Shown here: positions 12,397-42,911 of the stretch, piece by piece
Position numbering within the stretch: position 1 is the stretch's first letter
Layout of the letters: each line of letters opens with the position of its first letter
DNA from: Tubiluchus corallicola
Taxonomy: Eukaryota; Priapulida; Priapulimorpha; Priapulimorphida; Tubiluchidae
Reading direction: 5' to 3'
DNA length: 64,000 nt
Assembly: GCA_030141605.1 (NCBI GenBank)
Contig: JAQGDQ010000008.1
Span: forward strand, 1,535,001-1,599,000
Program-made: the position numbers and the translations under genes
The notes under the pieces: model-generated
Seen by the model: the letters and a program-made list of their open reading frames with translations, nothing else
The model's database searches: none
What the model was told of the DNA's origin: nothing

Positions 12397-14343
12397 GAAA
12401 AGTGAAATCTCGCCACCTACGGCAGTTAGCTAGAGATGCTCTACAGCCCTTCTTGAAATTCACATTGAGACCTTTGATGTTATAGTCGATAATGATGAAG
12501 ATAATTAAGTTTTCCATTAATTACTTAACAAAGATAATACATTAACCGTTCATGTACACAAATGAATCTGACACTCTCGTGTACATTGTCTATTGTGTCA
12601 ACATGAAGCTTTGCATACAGGAGACGAGATATGCTTAATGGGTGGTTGTCACAAATACTAATTCGTCGTAGGAAGCTTAGAATCCATTAAGCTACTCCCA
12701 TGTGAGGAAAAACACACGTGAATATGCTGAATACAATATGTTTTACCAGTAGACAAATAATTCTGCTGAACGCATCATTACATCCGGGATAAAAAGTCAG
12801 AGTCATATGTTGTTCTAGTCATTTTTTATAATGTGGAGGTCTTATGTTGCGTTTGCGTCAGTCACATACAAATACGTTTTGTATTAAACTGCAAAACAAC
12901 TTTCTGATCTTATTTGCAAAAAGTTTTCCTACCTAATTTGTTACTATTATCGTGCTTCTGATATGTAAATTTTTAATACTTTTGAGTTTCGCTGTGACCC
13001 ATATTTTTCATACTCAAACAGAACAACTATGCTACTCTGAATCTGATGCATATGAGATACACGTAATATAATAGCTTAGACGCAGGTCTAAATTAGTTCT
13101 TATTCGAGAGTTACTAAACGGATTCAGCTTCAGAATGTTCAATTGTCATAAAAACAAATTCTCACTTTCGGTTGCTAATTGTAAATTGTATACATATTAA
13201 AACATGTAAATTTGCGTGAGAGTGATAATTTGATAAAATGTTGTTTTAAAAAGCTGTCGTTATGAAAAAATATTTTCTATAGCAGCCATTTATGCAAAAA
13301 TGAAGCCAAACTGCTAAAGTGTAATAATTTTCTCAAAAAAGCTATTTCAAGTGTTGATTACACAACATGAACAAATACTAGGAGTAGAGAACATTTGTTT
13401 GCGAAAACAGTTTGTATTCAGCCGCGTGTGTCCGTTTACCTGCCTTCTATGGGTTTTTGCCAGCACAATAAAATCTACAAGTTATAATCACCAAAAGTGG
13501 AACATAGGTAGGCTAGGTTTGGAAGCTAGCACAAGGACAGGCTTGTACAAAAGCTGGAAACCCATTGATTTTGTTGAACTAGTTCTCAGCGGCGATAATT
13601 ATTTAGCGAGAATTAATTGTTGCGTAAATTGAAAATGTCAATACGAATATTATAAACCCCAAATACCCTTCACAGTTCTCGCGCAAGCGATTAATTAAAA
13701 TGAAGGCTTGCAAGTGGTAAACAATTATTCCTGGCGTAATTATAATTTGTATAACGATCATCAGAGCTAAGGTGCATAAATTATAAATACGAGCAATTTT
13801 TTATATCTTTAACAGAAGAAAACTGTTCAGCAGCACCGTAAGTTCCCCTTTCTGTTGAACTGAATAATAACTGATTTAAGAATGGTCTTTCTGTAAGCGT
13901 CGCTTAGCTGGATGGCTTCTCTCATGCATTCTATATGTGTTATTTATATATCACAGTTAAATATTTATAATTTGTGCGGTACAGATAAATGTGAAGGGAA
14001 TGTATAAGTCATTTGTTTCAGAATCATTTGTAAGTAAACAAACAAACAAACGAACGAACGACCGACTGACCGAAAGAACAATCTATGAAACAAACAAAAA
14101 GACAAACAGGCAACAAATGAACAAAACAAGCAAAAAACAGACAAACATAGAAACATACATACAAACAAATTTTAAATTTCAGAAATTAAACTGTTTTTGC
14201 TTTCTAGGGCTGTGTGTTTCCACAACTATTATTTCAAAGGCTGTGCAATGGCGTTATACCAGGATCCCTTAGCAACAGTCGTAGAAAGGAGACACTACCA
14301 GCCTTCATACACGAGTCCAAATGCTGCCAGAAATGAACCATAA
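11979..14343 (+). CDS. CHH/ITP-family neuropeptide precursor
   Basis: A secreted peptide of the crustacean hyperglycemic hormone / ion transport peptide family, which regulates metabolism, moulting or ion transport in ecdysozoans. Coding exons 11979-12217 and 14208-14343, joined in phase 2, give 124 aa. Residues 1-24 form a signal peptide ending AITAA. Six cysteines (48, 63, 66, 79, 83, 92) follow the family pattern: CEDC, then 12 residues, then CRAVC, then 8 residues and C. DRVCEDC, FR.P.LHSKCR and CF..YYFKGC are family hallmarks, and the intron falls just after the fourth cysteine, the usual CHH site. C1-C2 spacing is 14, one short of the usual 15. There is no KR processing site before the domain and no amidation signal; the C-terminal tail is about 30 residues. 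An AG acceptor sits two bases before the ATG, so an upstream exon exists, perhaps 10368-10422. Confidence 0.87.
12270..12395. repeat. GA dinucleotide microsatellite
   Basis: A (GA)n run with a few AA and GG interruptions, starting about 50 bases after the splice donor of the first CHH-like coding exon. It is intronic and transcribed with that gene. Confidence 0.95.
14035..14165. repeat. AAAC-type degenerate tetranucleotide repeat
   Basis: Runs of AAAC, GAAC and GACC/ACTG-type units lie in the CHH-like intron, ending about 40 bases before the acceptor of the last exon at 14208. Confidence 0.85.
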
Positions 14344-15575
14344 AACAAGCATAATCCTTAATAGAAAAAAACTGAGTTGTTTGTTACTACACTCTTAAAA
14401 TTAATTATTTCTCTCTGTTTTTTTGTTATTGCCAACGTAAGAAAAGGCTGATTTAGCACGACTTTTTGCGTAAAAATTTCCTTCCTTTTTTGCAAATTTT
14501 ATGCATAATGGGCTCTTTTGTTTCATTGTGTAGGTTTTGTCGACATTTGATAAGTTGTTACGAAAATGATTAATTAACTGTTGCAAGCCTAAAAATTTGG
14601 CATATATTTGTCTCGGAGTTTTATTTTCTCACATGTTTGTAAACTGGAAATTTAATTAGAGAAAGTGAAAAGGTGTAATTAATTGCTGTGAACTGTAGCG
14701 ATATGGCATGGTGTAATGTAGTTTAAATGTAATGTAAAGTGCAATGTAATGCAATCTAGGATTCATTGGATGAACTGGCGGTAAGTAGGTTGCATCAGTG
14801 CTTGTTAGGGTTTATCGGATGAATTGTATCTTGCAAATACGGTCATTTATAGTCAGTATGGATTTTAGTATGGAATATTTGCCGTCACCAAGAAGCGTTT
14901 TTCTTAACAGACAGTAAATATATCAAATGGCGCAAAAAATCTGCCGAAGTTTCGATTAGGATAATGCCTCTATAATCAACAAGAAAAAAATAAAAGCCAG
15001 ATTTTTTTGGTCACTACTGTTAAAGTCCTCTATGTGTTCACGACAAACTAGACGAAGGCGTTTCTTCACTTCTTTAAAGGGAATTTCATCCCAGCACTCA
15101 GCAATTTTTGGGTTTAATTATTTTACATCAAATGGCTCTGTGCGGAAATTTTCACTTATACCGTAACCCAGAGGGTTAAGTCCCATTTTTTCTTCGCAAC
15201 AAATATTTATCAGTGCTTCATTTTCTCTGGTGAAGACTCTAATGGAAAACTGTTTATTTCTTTATTATTTTGCTACCATTTATTGAGTACTTTATACGTC
15301 AACGCAACAATTTTTCAGCTGATGATTATATCAGATATTGTTTTTGCATCTAATTTTTGACATGCAAAGTTTTGACTTAAAAACCTATAACTAGTTAATT
15401 TTACAGTGAAAAGTTAATATACTGTAATATTAATGGCGCTGTGAAAATTGAACTTTGTAGGCTACTTGCTTATAATATTATTCTAGCCTCAATTTCAGTA
15501 CGTTTTCTGCGGCACCTTTCGTTACATTAACTTGCAAACGCAAATTTTTGTACAAAATTGGCAGCTGTTCGTTAT

Positions 15576-15645
15576 ACACACACACACACATGCACGCACG
15601 CACGCGCGCGCACACACACACACACAGACACACGCACGCACGTAC
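15576..15645. repeat. CA/CG alternating microsatellite
   Basis: Runs of CA mixed with GCACG and CGCGCG. Such alternating purine-pyrimidine DNA can adopt the Z form. Confidence 0.9.
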
Positions 15646-16439
15646 ACAAAGAAAGATAAACTATTTGTCTTATAGGGCTAAAATAACCAATAACATACAT
15701 CGTGGATAATTTCATCATTTTCGCCAGTATACTTATTACAAAATAAATATAACTTTCAGCTGGGTATTTATTAAAAACAGGTACCATTTTACTCTTGGAA
15801 AACACTATAACTTAGGTACCATGTAACACATTTAGTTCTAGAAGTGCTTGATGATAACGGACTTTGAAAGGCGGTGACAAATTTTAACCAAAATCTCAAC
15901 TGGGTAAATTTTGGAGAATTTGAGTAAAATCTCAACTGTCAACAAAATGTTTTGATTTCTCTAACAATTGTTTCGTTCACCAGAGACAAGCTTTTTACCA
16001 AGAAGTTGAAAGCCCATATTTTGTATTTGTACTACATGCTATAATGGTGGAAAACCAAAACTCGGAAAGGTCATGTCTAAAAATTAGATGAAAACGACAC
16101 ACGCACGACTTTTGTTGGAAGTAAAAAGTTGGTTGACAAAAGCCCGAATACCATCGCGTTTTTAACAAGGAAACTTGGGCTACAAACCCGTTACCATGTC
16201 AGCGCCCGTTGTTGCAAACAATTCATTGTACATCATTTTCCACAAATGTCAAGAAAATTCTGCCTAGACTGTTTTCGTCAGTAATAGTAATAATCACAGA
16301 CAATTGTTTGAACATTCTCTCAGTTTAGCGTAATTTCTACACACGTTTATAAAACGCCAGTCTGACTTAGCTACATCCCAATTGTTGCGTCTCCACTGAT
16401 GTGAACTTGAAATTTTAACACTCCATGTTCAGCAGGATA

Positions 16440-16520
16440 CGCACAATGGCATAACGGCTAAGCGATGACGGCAATTATTCGCATGTGTCGGAGGCTTAAT
16501 GTGTGTAGGTTCAATCAACA
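16440..16520 (+). repeat. tRNA-like sequence, possible SINE head
   Basis: GGCATAACGG resembles a Pol III A box, and GGTTCAATC about 55 bases downstream resembles a B box. The arms do not fold as a plain tRNA, so a tRNA-derived SINE fragment is the better guess. Confidence 0.35.
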
Positions 16521-19419
16521 GATGAAAATACAATGACTTAACTAGATCATTAGCGTACGAACTGACTCACACATAACTTACTCTTGACTCAAGGAACAAT
16601 TCAAGTACATGTATAATTGTTGAACCATGAAATTTTATTGTCATTAAATTAAGTAAATGACTAGGAGTATAACGAGTTCAAAATTGCGACGTGACAGCAA
16701 CTTTTGTCAAAATTCTATGTTGCAGTGCAACCAATTCAATAATTAATTTCGTATTGATTTAATCAAATTTAGTTGCAATTTATTTTGTGAAATTGTGCTG
16801 TTTTTTAATTCATGCTTTATAAAGCTATTTGTTTTGAGCGAGCCACGTTATAATCTCAGAATCACACCACGTAAATTAATTACTACTAGTCACTTCTAAT
16901 TAATTATGCGCAGTTATGTTAATATGCTAATTTATAATACAGTGTAAATTTATGGGTTTTGAATGAACTTGGAATTACATACTTGTGTAAAACAGTCGTC
17001 CATGGATATGAATAAAAAAAATGTTCATTATTTTTACAAACCATTTTTGCAGTCTTCAATAAACTAGCAATGCGTTTTGTGTGCATGGAGGTTTGTTAAA
17101 ACTGAATCCTTTCTGACAAAAGTAAGAGTTTCGTACAGGCACGTTCAATCAACTTGTGATATATATATATATATATAGTTAGAACACTGTCTTTTGAATA
17201 GCTTCGTTGCTTTATTACATTACAGACTGAGGTTAAGGTTAAAAATGGCACACTCACCCACTTATAGGACTACCTAACACAATGTGCATTTAAAATCAAT
17301 AATGAGCATTAATACACCGAAACAATGCATGGTTACATACATCATAAAACATAATGAAGTCCTTAGTAGAATCTTTACTAATCATTTTATTTGGGTCTAG
17401 TATTTCACTCTGTTGTTTCTCACTAGTGTTTACTTGCACAAATTGTCAAAATGGAGTATTGTGGAGTTTAGCAACTCATGCATTGACAACGCTTGACAAT
17501 GCTTTTCACAATACAGTAAAAGTAATGTCATTGCCGTGAGCTGATATCAAAGAATAGAAAATCAAAATCAACAAAACAAAAACTCCATTAAAGTGCAGTA
17601 TTTCGTACAAGTAAAACTATTATTATCGTTTCACGCAGTGTTCATTTCAGCTGTGCAACGAAAATGTTAGAATGTATACGACTTTTATAAACATTAAGTG
17701 AGAAATGCTTAAATGGACTTCTTCCAAAAATATGTAAATTAAGGGCTTGTATTTGCACTGCATACAGTACACTAGATTATTACTATCATTGCAATCATTT
17801 GAATGATAACATTTATCTATATGCAGGAAATATCAACGCTGTAAAAGAAAAGTTGATCCAGATAATTTTTTTATGAATGCATAATAGTTTATTCAGTGCT
17901 AGAAATGTCACATTGTATATGATGGTGGTTTAGCTTTGAATCAACGGTTATAGTCAACTGAAAGACATAATGAAAAATTTTCGTTGCGTGCAAAATTCAT
18001 GGAAAAACTAGTAAAGCTCAACGTCAGTGTGCTGTTCTATTGAACATCAAAGATGATGCATTTAGCAGCACCTAATCTCACGGGAATTTATAATAAAACT
18101 GTCAAAAATCAATCCAATGTAAGAGACAGCAGTTTTGTGTAGGTAGTTTCTAACGTATTACCCTACGTTATAGTAAGAATAAGTACAGAATCAGCTGGTC
18201 GTTGTTTTTTAAGACCGTACTGCATATTTCACACCAGATAATAATTTACTTATACTGTGTCAGGAGCAGGTTAATTATGCAGAACTCTTAGATTGCTTAT
18301 CAAACATAGGTAGCGCAATGTGTTACGGTTTATTTAAGCAAAGACAAAATGCTTTACGCTTAACAATAAGCTCTTGATACTTTCATTACGTGCACGTGCA
18401 TTCACAGTAGATCAAAGCTTATTTGTACCACTACCACTAAGAGTTTAACTGGTGAGTTACCCAACATCCCTGACTACTAATAGTCGTCTGATATTCTTGG
18501 GTAATTATAATCAAGTTACCTTACAATTAGAAAGGCCATTGAAATTTCAACAGTATAACACAAAACAAATTTTCTTATGGAATTTAATAAATGTCAGTAT
18601 CAGATAAACTAATAGCTAGGTTAAGTTGTTTGACAAACATTAATATAAATTTAAGACGATCATTTTATCCGAATAGCGCAGCTAAGCTGAAGAAGCAGCT
18701 AACTGATGTAAATAAGCGTTTCTTCATAAGCAACAAAAGCGTGGCATTATCCATGTATGCAAACGCTCTGCTAATGTGCTATAAATAATCTTTGACCTTT
18801 TACAATCATCATCAACTGATGGAATTCTGAAATAGCTTATTGCTTGTGAACATAATCACATTTACCTTTCAAAAGTCATTGGAAACTTGTTGACAAACAA
18901 AAACGTAAGTAAAAAATATACAATACCAGGTGGCAAACAACTGACACCAGTAATAATGGCCCAATAGAAAATGTACGGCAAAATTATAAAAAAACACGTT
19001 AACAAAATTAGTCACACTTCAAAATATGACATCACCAATAAAAGCTATACAGTTCGGGTGACTTGTATTTTAATAAGTTTACCTCAACAAAACATGTAAA
19101 AAAATGGTATAACTTCTCAACTAATCACATTCAGACATCTTGAGTGAAACATTATCACTGGCAGTTATCTTAAAACAGTAAACTACTTAATAGTGCTCGA
19201 CAGAAAAATGAATTTTACATGCGACAACTTGTGTATCTTGAAGAAGTTTATCATCAAATTATGCTGATTTTCATAAACACTGCACATAGCATTTACCCAC
19301 ACAGCCAACGATCAATTAGAACTACTGCTAACAGTGGCGTATTAAATTGTCCACAAGTATAGCTAGAGGACAGCCACTACACCGGGCACTAAGCAGATTA
19401 TACATGATGAGACTAACAT

Positions 19420-37775
<18,356 letters not shown>

Positions 37776-40088
37776 TTTGAGTGCCCTAAAAATGCTATTT
37801 TTATCAGACAGGAAAACAACACTAACAGCATACTAGCTTTGATATTCAGGCCATAAAAAGAGCTCTTTACACTACATACAATGGTTTTTACAAAGTACAA
37901 AAGAACAGATAGTTGTCAAAAAAATTATAATAATAATTTATATAATCGACCAAGATAAATGTTCAAATCAGTAGGTGGTGCCATACATATTACCTATCAC
38001 ATTACTACTATCACTATGCGGGCTCAATGAGCCATCTGGTTTACAACATTTTTAATTTGACCCAGTGGTCATTACATCATTACATTAAGTACTGTTACTA
38101 TTCGAACATTTTTAAAATATTGTTGGCTTAGTACTCATAGAGCAGTTTTTTTAAATTAATACAAAACTTACTTCTGATACCTGAGTCCACAAACCTGTTT
38201 ACTAGCTGTTCAAAATAACACTTAGGCACTGCTAATTTGATAAACAAACAAGGATGAATGTAAGCGAAAAAACCCCGCGAAAATGCACTGCGGTGTGTGC
38301 ACAAGTAACCGATAAAAAGTAATAAAATAATTCATCGCGAGTTTATTTCATGGGAGCGTACTATGCTACGCTATGTACTATATTAATTTTGAAAAGCTGC
38401 TATAACCGATTGTTGGTTCACAGTTTGTTTGAAATGAATGTTTGGTATACCCAAGATAATTATCAACATTCGCAGTACCCGCAAATATACAAATAAGTAT
38501 GAATTAAGCTGGTTGCATGGCAGTAGACCAGATCAATTGCTGTGTTGGGACCTACAGGGTCAACAATTGTTGTGTTGGGACCTACATGATCTTTGACAAT
38601 GTAGCATCGTCAGTCTTCCCTGCTGAGGGTCTAGCGAGTAGAGACATGAAAAATATTTTTCCTGTGTTTCTGGTCCTAACTTGACTAACGTTGATTTTGT
38701 ATGAATCGCACAGCCGCCTGTAAGCTCATTCAATTGTGATACATAAACTCTGTAGCCGTCCTTTATTTACAGGTTCTTGTTGAGGAGGTTTCTACTAGGG
38801 TTCTTGGTGTGACTTTTACGAAGTGAATTACATTTTAAGTACAAATTGGTGGCCCCAAAATTGCTCAGTGGTTGATAATTGTTGACGACTGGTTGACGTA
38901 CGTAATTAATAATGAATTTAATGTCATAATGACAATGACGATTACCACTGTAAATGTCAGTAATGATAACAACAGTGATAATGATAATTGATGATAAGGA
39001 CGATTGTGCATCTTATTGTTTCTGATTTAAGTGTAAAACATTTGCACCACGGCATTGCAATGATAGCAGTTAAGTTAACTATTTGCTTCTGATGTCATTA
39101 ATCGATTATGGTTTTTCCTTTCTTTCGATCGTATATAGAAACTTTTATGAATAGGTAAGGTGCTGATCAAGACAGTGATGATGATGATATCATTAAGCTA
39201 ATTAGAAGCTTCTGATAAGCACTAACTATATTAATCATTCTAGCCGTAGACCTACATGCTTAGCTTCACACAGGAGTGTCTTACATTGCACGACATTCTT
39301 TTTAGTGAACTTTAGCACAGAATTATGTTTTGTCGTTACTATTAGCAGACACAGTAATTATTATGGTAATATAAATAATCATTTGCGTTCCACCAGAGGA
39401 CATATGCACTGTCCAAATGCCTTCCTAGATTATCCGGCGTCTTCTATGATATTGTCTTGCACGTGAGCAAGTGATGGTGTAGATAGTGTAGACATGTGTG
39501 AAAACATTTTTTGTGATACATTAGCGTAATTCTTGAGAGACACGCTTTTCCGATAATGCGAAGAAATTAAGATGAATCAGCAACACAAATTTACACATAC
39601 TTGTTGGAGATAAGCTGATACTGTCATGTGCGATACTGCAGCTACAATACTAAAGGTTACAATGTTAAAATACTGAAATCCAATACTAAACTTTAGTCAT
39701 TATTAAAAAGCTGAAATATAACTGGCAATACTTTAGCTTAAATTTTACTAAACAACTAGACATGAAAAAATTGCGTCTTAGTGGTGATGCAAAACTTTTC
39801 GGACTTTCCAATGTAATATTGCTTTCCTGCATTCTTGCATTTATATTAGTATAACAAAATATATTTCACATGATCAGTTGGTCACATTCTCATAATTGCG
39901 TAAGCGTTACGCATGGCACAACTGGACATAATTTCAGGCAAGCAACGACCTCCGTTATACTTGATATTTTGACGCACTCAAGGCTAAACTTACTGTAGTT
40001 CAGTCTTAACAGTTTATACTGTCACGAATAAGAAAGGTCTGCTGTAAGAACAAGAATTTTTCATTCTAGCTCCCTGGCATATTCCAAA
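37776..40088. other. intergenic interval between divergent MCM4 and lysozyme genes
   Basis: A shared upstream region of about 2.3 kb for two head-to-head genes. No coding motif was seen. It contains a short imperfect direct repeat (TGTGTTGGGACCTACA) at about 38541 and 38570. Confidence 0.6.
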
Positions 40089-42911
40089 ATGAGTTGTTTG
40101 CTCACATCGAATTGTTTTACTTTGTCGTTGTACATTTTGTACGTGACGCAGTTTGGAAACTCGTCTGCTATATTTGCGCCTAATCCTGAAAAACAATGCC
40201 TCGAAAAAGACGTTTTGCTGATTTTTGAACGACTTGATGAGGTACAGAGCAGAACTGAACGCGCCGTTTCTGCTGTGGAAAGGAGACTAACTGAAGAAAT
40301 GGAACAGCTTCGTGCAGAAGTTAATGAACAATTTACAAACTTTGATGATAAACTGGCGAAATTGATCAAGTTTGCAGGAGGAATAATAGAAGAAGGTATG
40401 ATATGCGATAATGAAGTCGTTGAAACTCAGTTGGTTAGTCCTTCGTTTTCTTTTTTGTTGTCCTTTTCTTCGCTTGCTTACCCATTCGCTTTTATGTTTA
40501 TTATTCTTTGTGATGATGTTATTAATTTGGCACAGTTATTTACCTCATCCATTTGTCCGTTTTCTTTGTTTTTGTCTGTTACTAATTTCAAGCAGAATCA
40601 GATTACAATCACCATTTCCTGGTTCGTTTGCTTATCTTTTATTCAGTCCTATCATCTGGTTCGGCGGCTTAGATTCTATCTATTTACAGTGAACAAATGT
40701 ACAGCTGTGTGAGGACTTTTTGCAATTGTTTTGGAATCGTTTGTAATTGCATAAATGTATTGTTGTTTTCTACGTGACATTTGGGCACGGGGACAGTTGA
40801 ACATGAGACATTTGGGCACCAATAAAATGCACCTAATTTTTTATTTTGTTTATTAAACTTTTAATGGTTCACTATCTTCCTAACACTTGCAATTATATTA
40901 TCTCTGAACTCCAAGTGTACAAATTACGTATGAATAAAAAGCTAATATACATAATATTTAGACACTGCAAGTTTAGATTAGCACTTCGTCAAAATAATGA
41001 CAGCAGCTCTTTTCAAAAATACATAACGCATCACAAAAACAATAAGTAATAGAAAACTCTACATAAAAAAAAGATCTTGCCACAACAGAATATAATTTGG
41101 CGTTACTATAGCAATCAAACTAGTAATATATCGCAATACTACATTCATTGATATATATATATATATATATAACTAGCTTGATGTGTTTGAGAAGAAATTA
41201 ACATGCACTTGTTGTTCAGCTTGTTCTTAGTAACTACACATTCGAAATCAACTAGATCAATTAGCGAGCTAAACGCTTAATGTATGATTATTAACATCAA
41301 GATTTTAACAACCATAATTGTAAGTTTTTTGCCGTATTCGTCGCGAAATGCGCGATACGTGTAACATTTGCACTCAGCGGCTCAGAAGTGATTTTACTCA
41401 TGCTAAGTGGATTACAGTCGCATCCAGTTTAATTACACAATCGAATTCAGCAAAATAATTATTTTCTTTTCTTACAAAAACTTCAACTGTTTAAAAAGTT
41501 ACAATGGTAATCAGTCCGTGGACTATGATACCTACAATTTTCGCTTACTGTAGACAGCTTGGTTTGCAGCGCTTATAGAAATAATGTCAGGGCGTTCTTA
41601 CTGAGTCACGTAACAATGCATCGTGAGTCGGCGCCGGCACCCAAATGTCTCGCGCCCGAATGAACCAGCACCCAATTCTCGGGGGCCCAAACGGTCCAAG
41701 ATTGTCAATTGTCACATAGGTCAACAGAGTGTTCGAAATAGAAACAGTGCAGTAGAAAAATGCTGATAATATACTGAGCTCACAACAATAAAAAGGGTGT
41801 TTAAAAAGTCTCAATTATATAGTAGGCGATTATACAACACAACAGGTGAAAGTGTGCACAGTTAAATAATGTTAGTGCACTGATTTTGGAACACACTGTA
41901 TAAACATGCACATGTACAATTGTACATGTCGCGATAATATCTTTCAGAAAGTTTTATATCGGAAGAATGTCTGGAATGCTTATGCAGAATTGAACAATCC
42001 ACGAGCATTTGCCGCGTTCCATCACCTACCTGCCTGGATAACACTGACCTTTATTATTGCGGACCTTATAACATTGATGAAATAGCCTGGACCGATGCAG
42101 CTGCAGAGAACCCGGATTTACAGGATGGTAAGCATAACACTTATTAGTTACGCCAAATCGAAACACTGTCACAAACCTTCTGGTAAATTTTAAAAGTTCA
42201 TTTTTGTTTGCCTGCAAAAGATGTCAGATCATATAACTATACCTGTAATCTATTAGGAACAAACAATTAATAATGTGATGTGACAGTGAAAGACAGAAAG
42301 CAGAGAGAGGAGACAGAGAAAGAGGAGCAGATAAACGAGGTGAGGGACAGATATAGAAAGAGGTATATGGGTGCGCAAGCTGTACTTTAATTCAGTAATA
42401 ACCAAAACAATTATACTGTATGTAGCAAAAAATAAGTGCATGCAATGTGCGTGTTTGGTGAAAGCATTTAATGCAATAAAGGGCACTTATTCTTAATCAT
42501 TACATTAACCATGTAATATAAATAATTACAGTATGATTATTATCATCATGATTATTGAAATCATAAGAATTCACTATTACTTTTTTAGTTTTGATAATAA
42601 TAACAATGGATTTCTGCTTTCAGCTTTTTTCATTTACATGTATAAAATACGATGTACTTTATTTCTAAATGCTCAAATAATTGCTCAATCCTGTTGCAGT
42701 TGGCTTCAGAGAATGTACATCAACATTAGAATGTAGCAATAAAGTGATGAATAGTTATATGAGCAAATATGCAAAAGAAGACATTCTTGGTCATGTGCCA
42801 ACATGCGAAGATATCAGTCGTATACATAAAGGTGGACCCAATGGCTACAAGGAGAGATGGACACTAACTTATGCCTCGCAGGTTACAGACTGCCTTAGCT
42901 CATTGAATTAG
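40089..42911 (+). CDS. secreted i-type lysozyme with N-terminal coiled coil
   Basis: An invertebrate-type (destabilase family) lysozyme, expected to cleave bacterial peptidoglycan outside the cell. Exons 40089-40395, 41948-42127 and 42700-42911, joined in phase 1 both times, give 232 aa. Residues 1-27 look like a signal peptide. Residues about 38-95 are a charged heptad-rich coiled coil (ERLDEV, ERRLTEEMEQLRAEV). The lysozyme domain starts near 108: EECLECLC, the catalytic glutamate E118 in CRIEQS, C124, C131, CGPYNI (140-145), WTDA, then YMSKY, PTCEDISRIHKGGPNG and a final cysteine; ten cysteines in all. The usual D of the C-x-x-D pattern is N134, with D133 beside it. Typical i-type lysozymes lack the coiled coil. 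ATTAAA at 42951 is a likely poly(A) signal. Further exons inside intron 1 cannot be excluded but are not needed. Confidence 0.9.
40774..41710. mobile_element. putative transposon with GACATTTGGGCACC inverted ends
   Basis: At 40774-40825 the motif GACATTTGGGCAC occurs twice about 31 bases apart. Near 41636-41680, on the opposite strand, GAGACATTTGGGTGCC and a GAATTGGGTGC partner repeat the arrangement inverted. The GC-rich right end stands out in AT-rich DNA. The element would be about 0.9 kb, inside lysozyme intron 1. Exact ends, target duplication and superfamily are unresolved. Confidence 0.45.

Larger units (their letters stand above)
14344..19419. other. gene-free interval between CHH-like gene and MCM4 3' end
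   Basis: No recognisable exons on either strand. It holds a CA/CG alternating microsatellite at about 15576-15645, a short (AT)n at 17159-17178 and a tRNA-like stretch near 16445-16515. Small open frames at 17354-17539 and 18591-18788 (plus) show no family motif. Confidence 0.6.

Noticed and set aside
16440-16520. Functional tRNA gene
   Set aside because: A- and B-box-like motifs are present, but the acceptor and anticodon stems do not pair, so at most a SINE head.
40411-40692. Hydrophobic open frame continuing past lysozyme exon 1
   Set aside because: It reads through the splice donor at 40396 into T-rich intron; the phase-matched exons downstream explain the gene.
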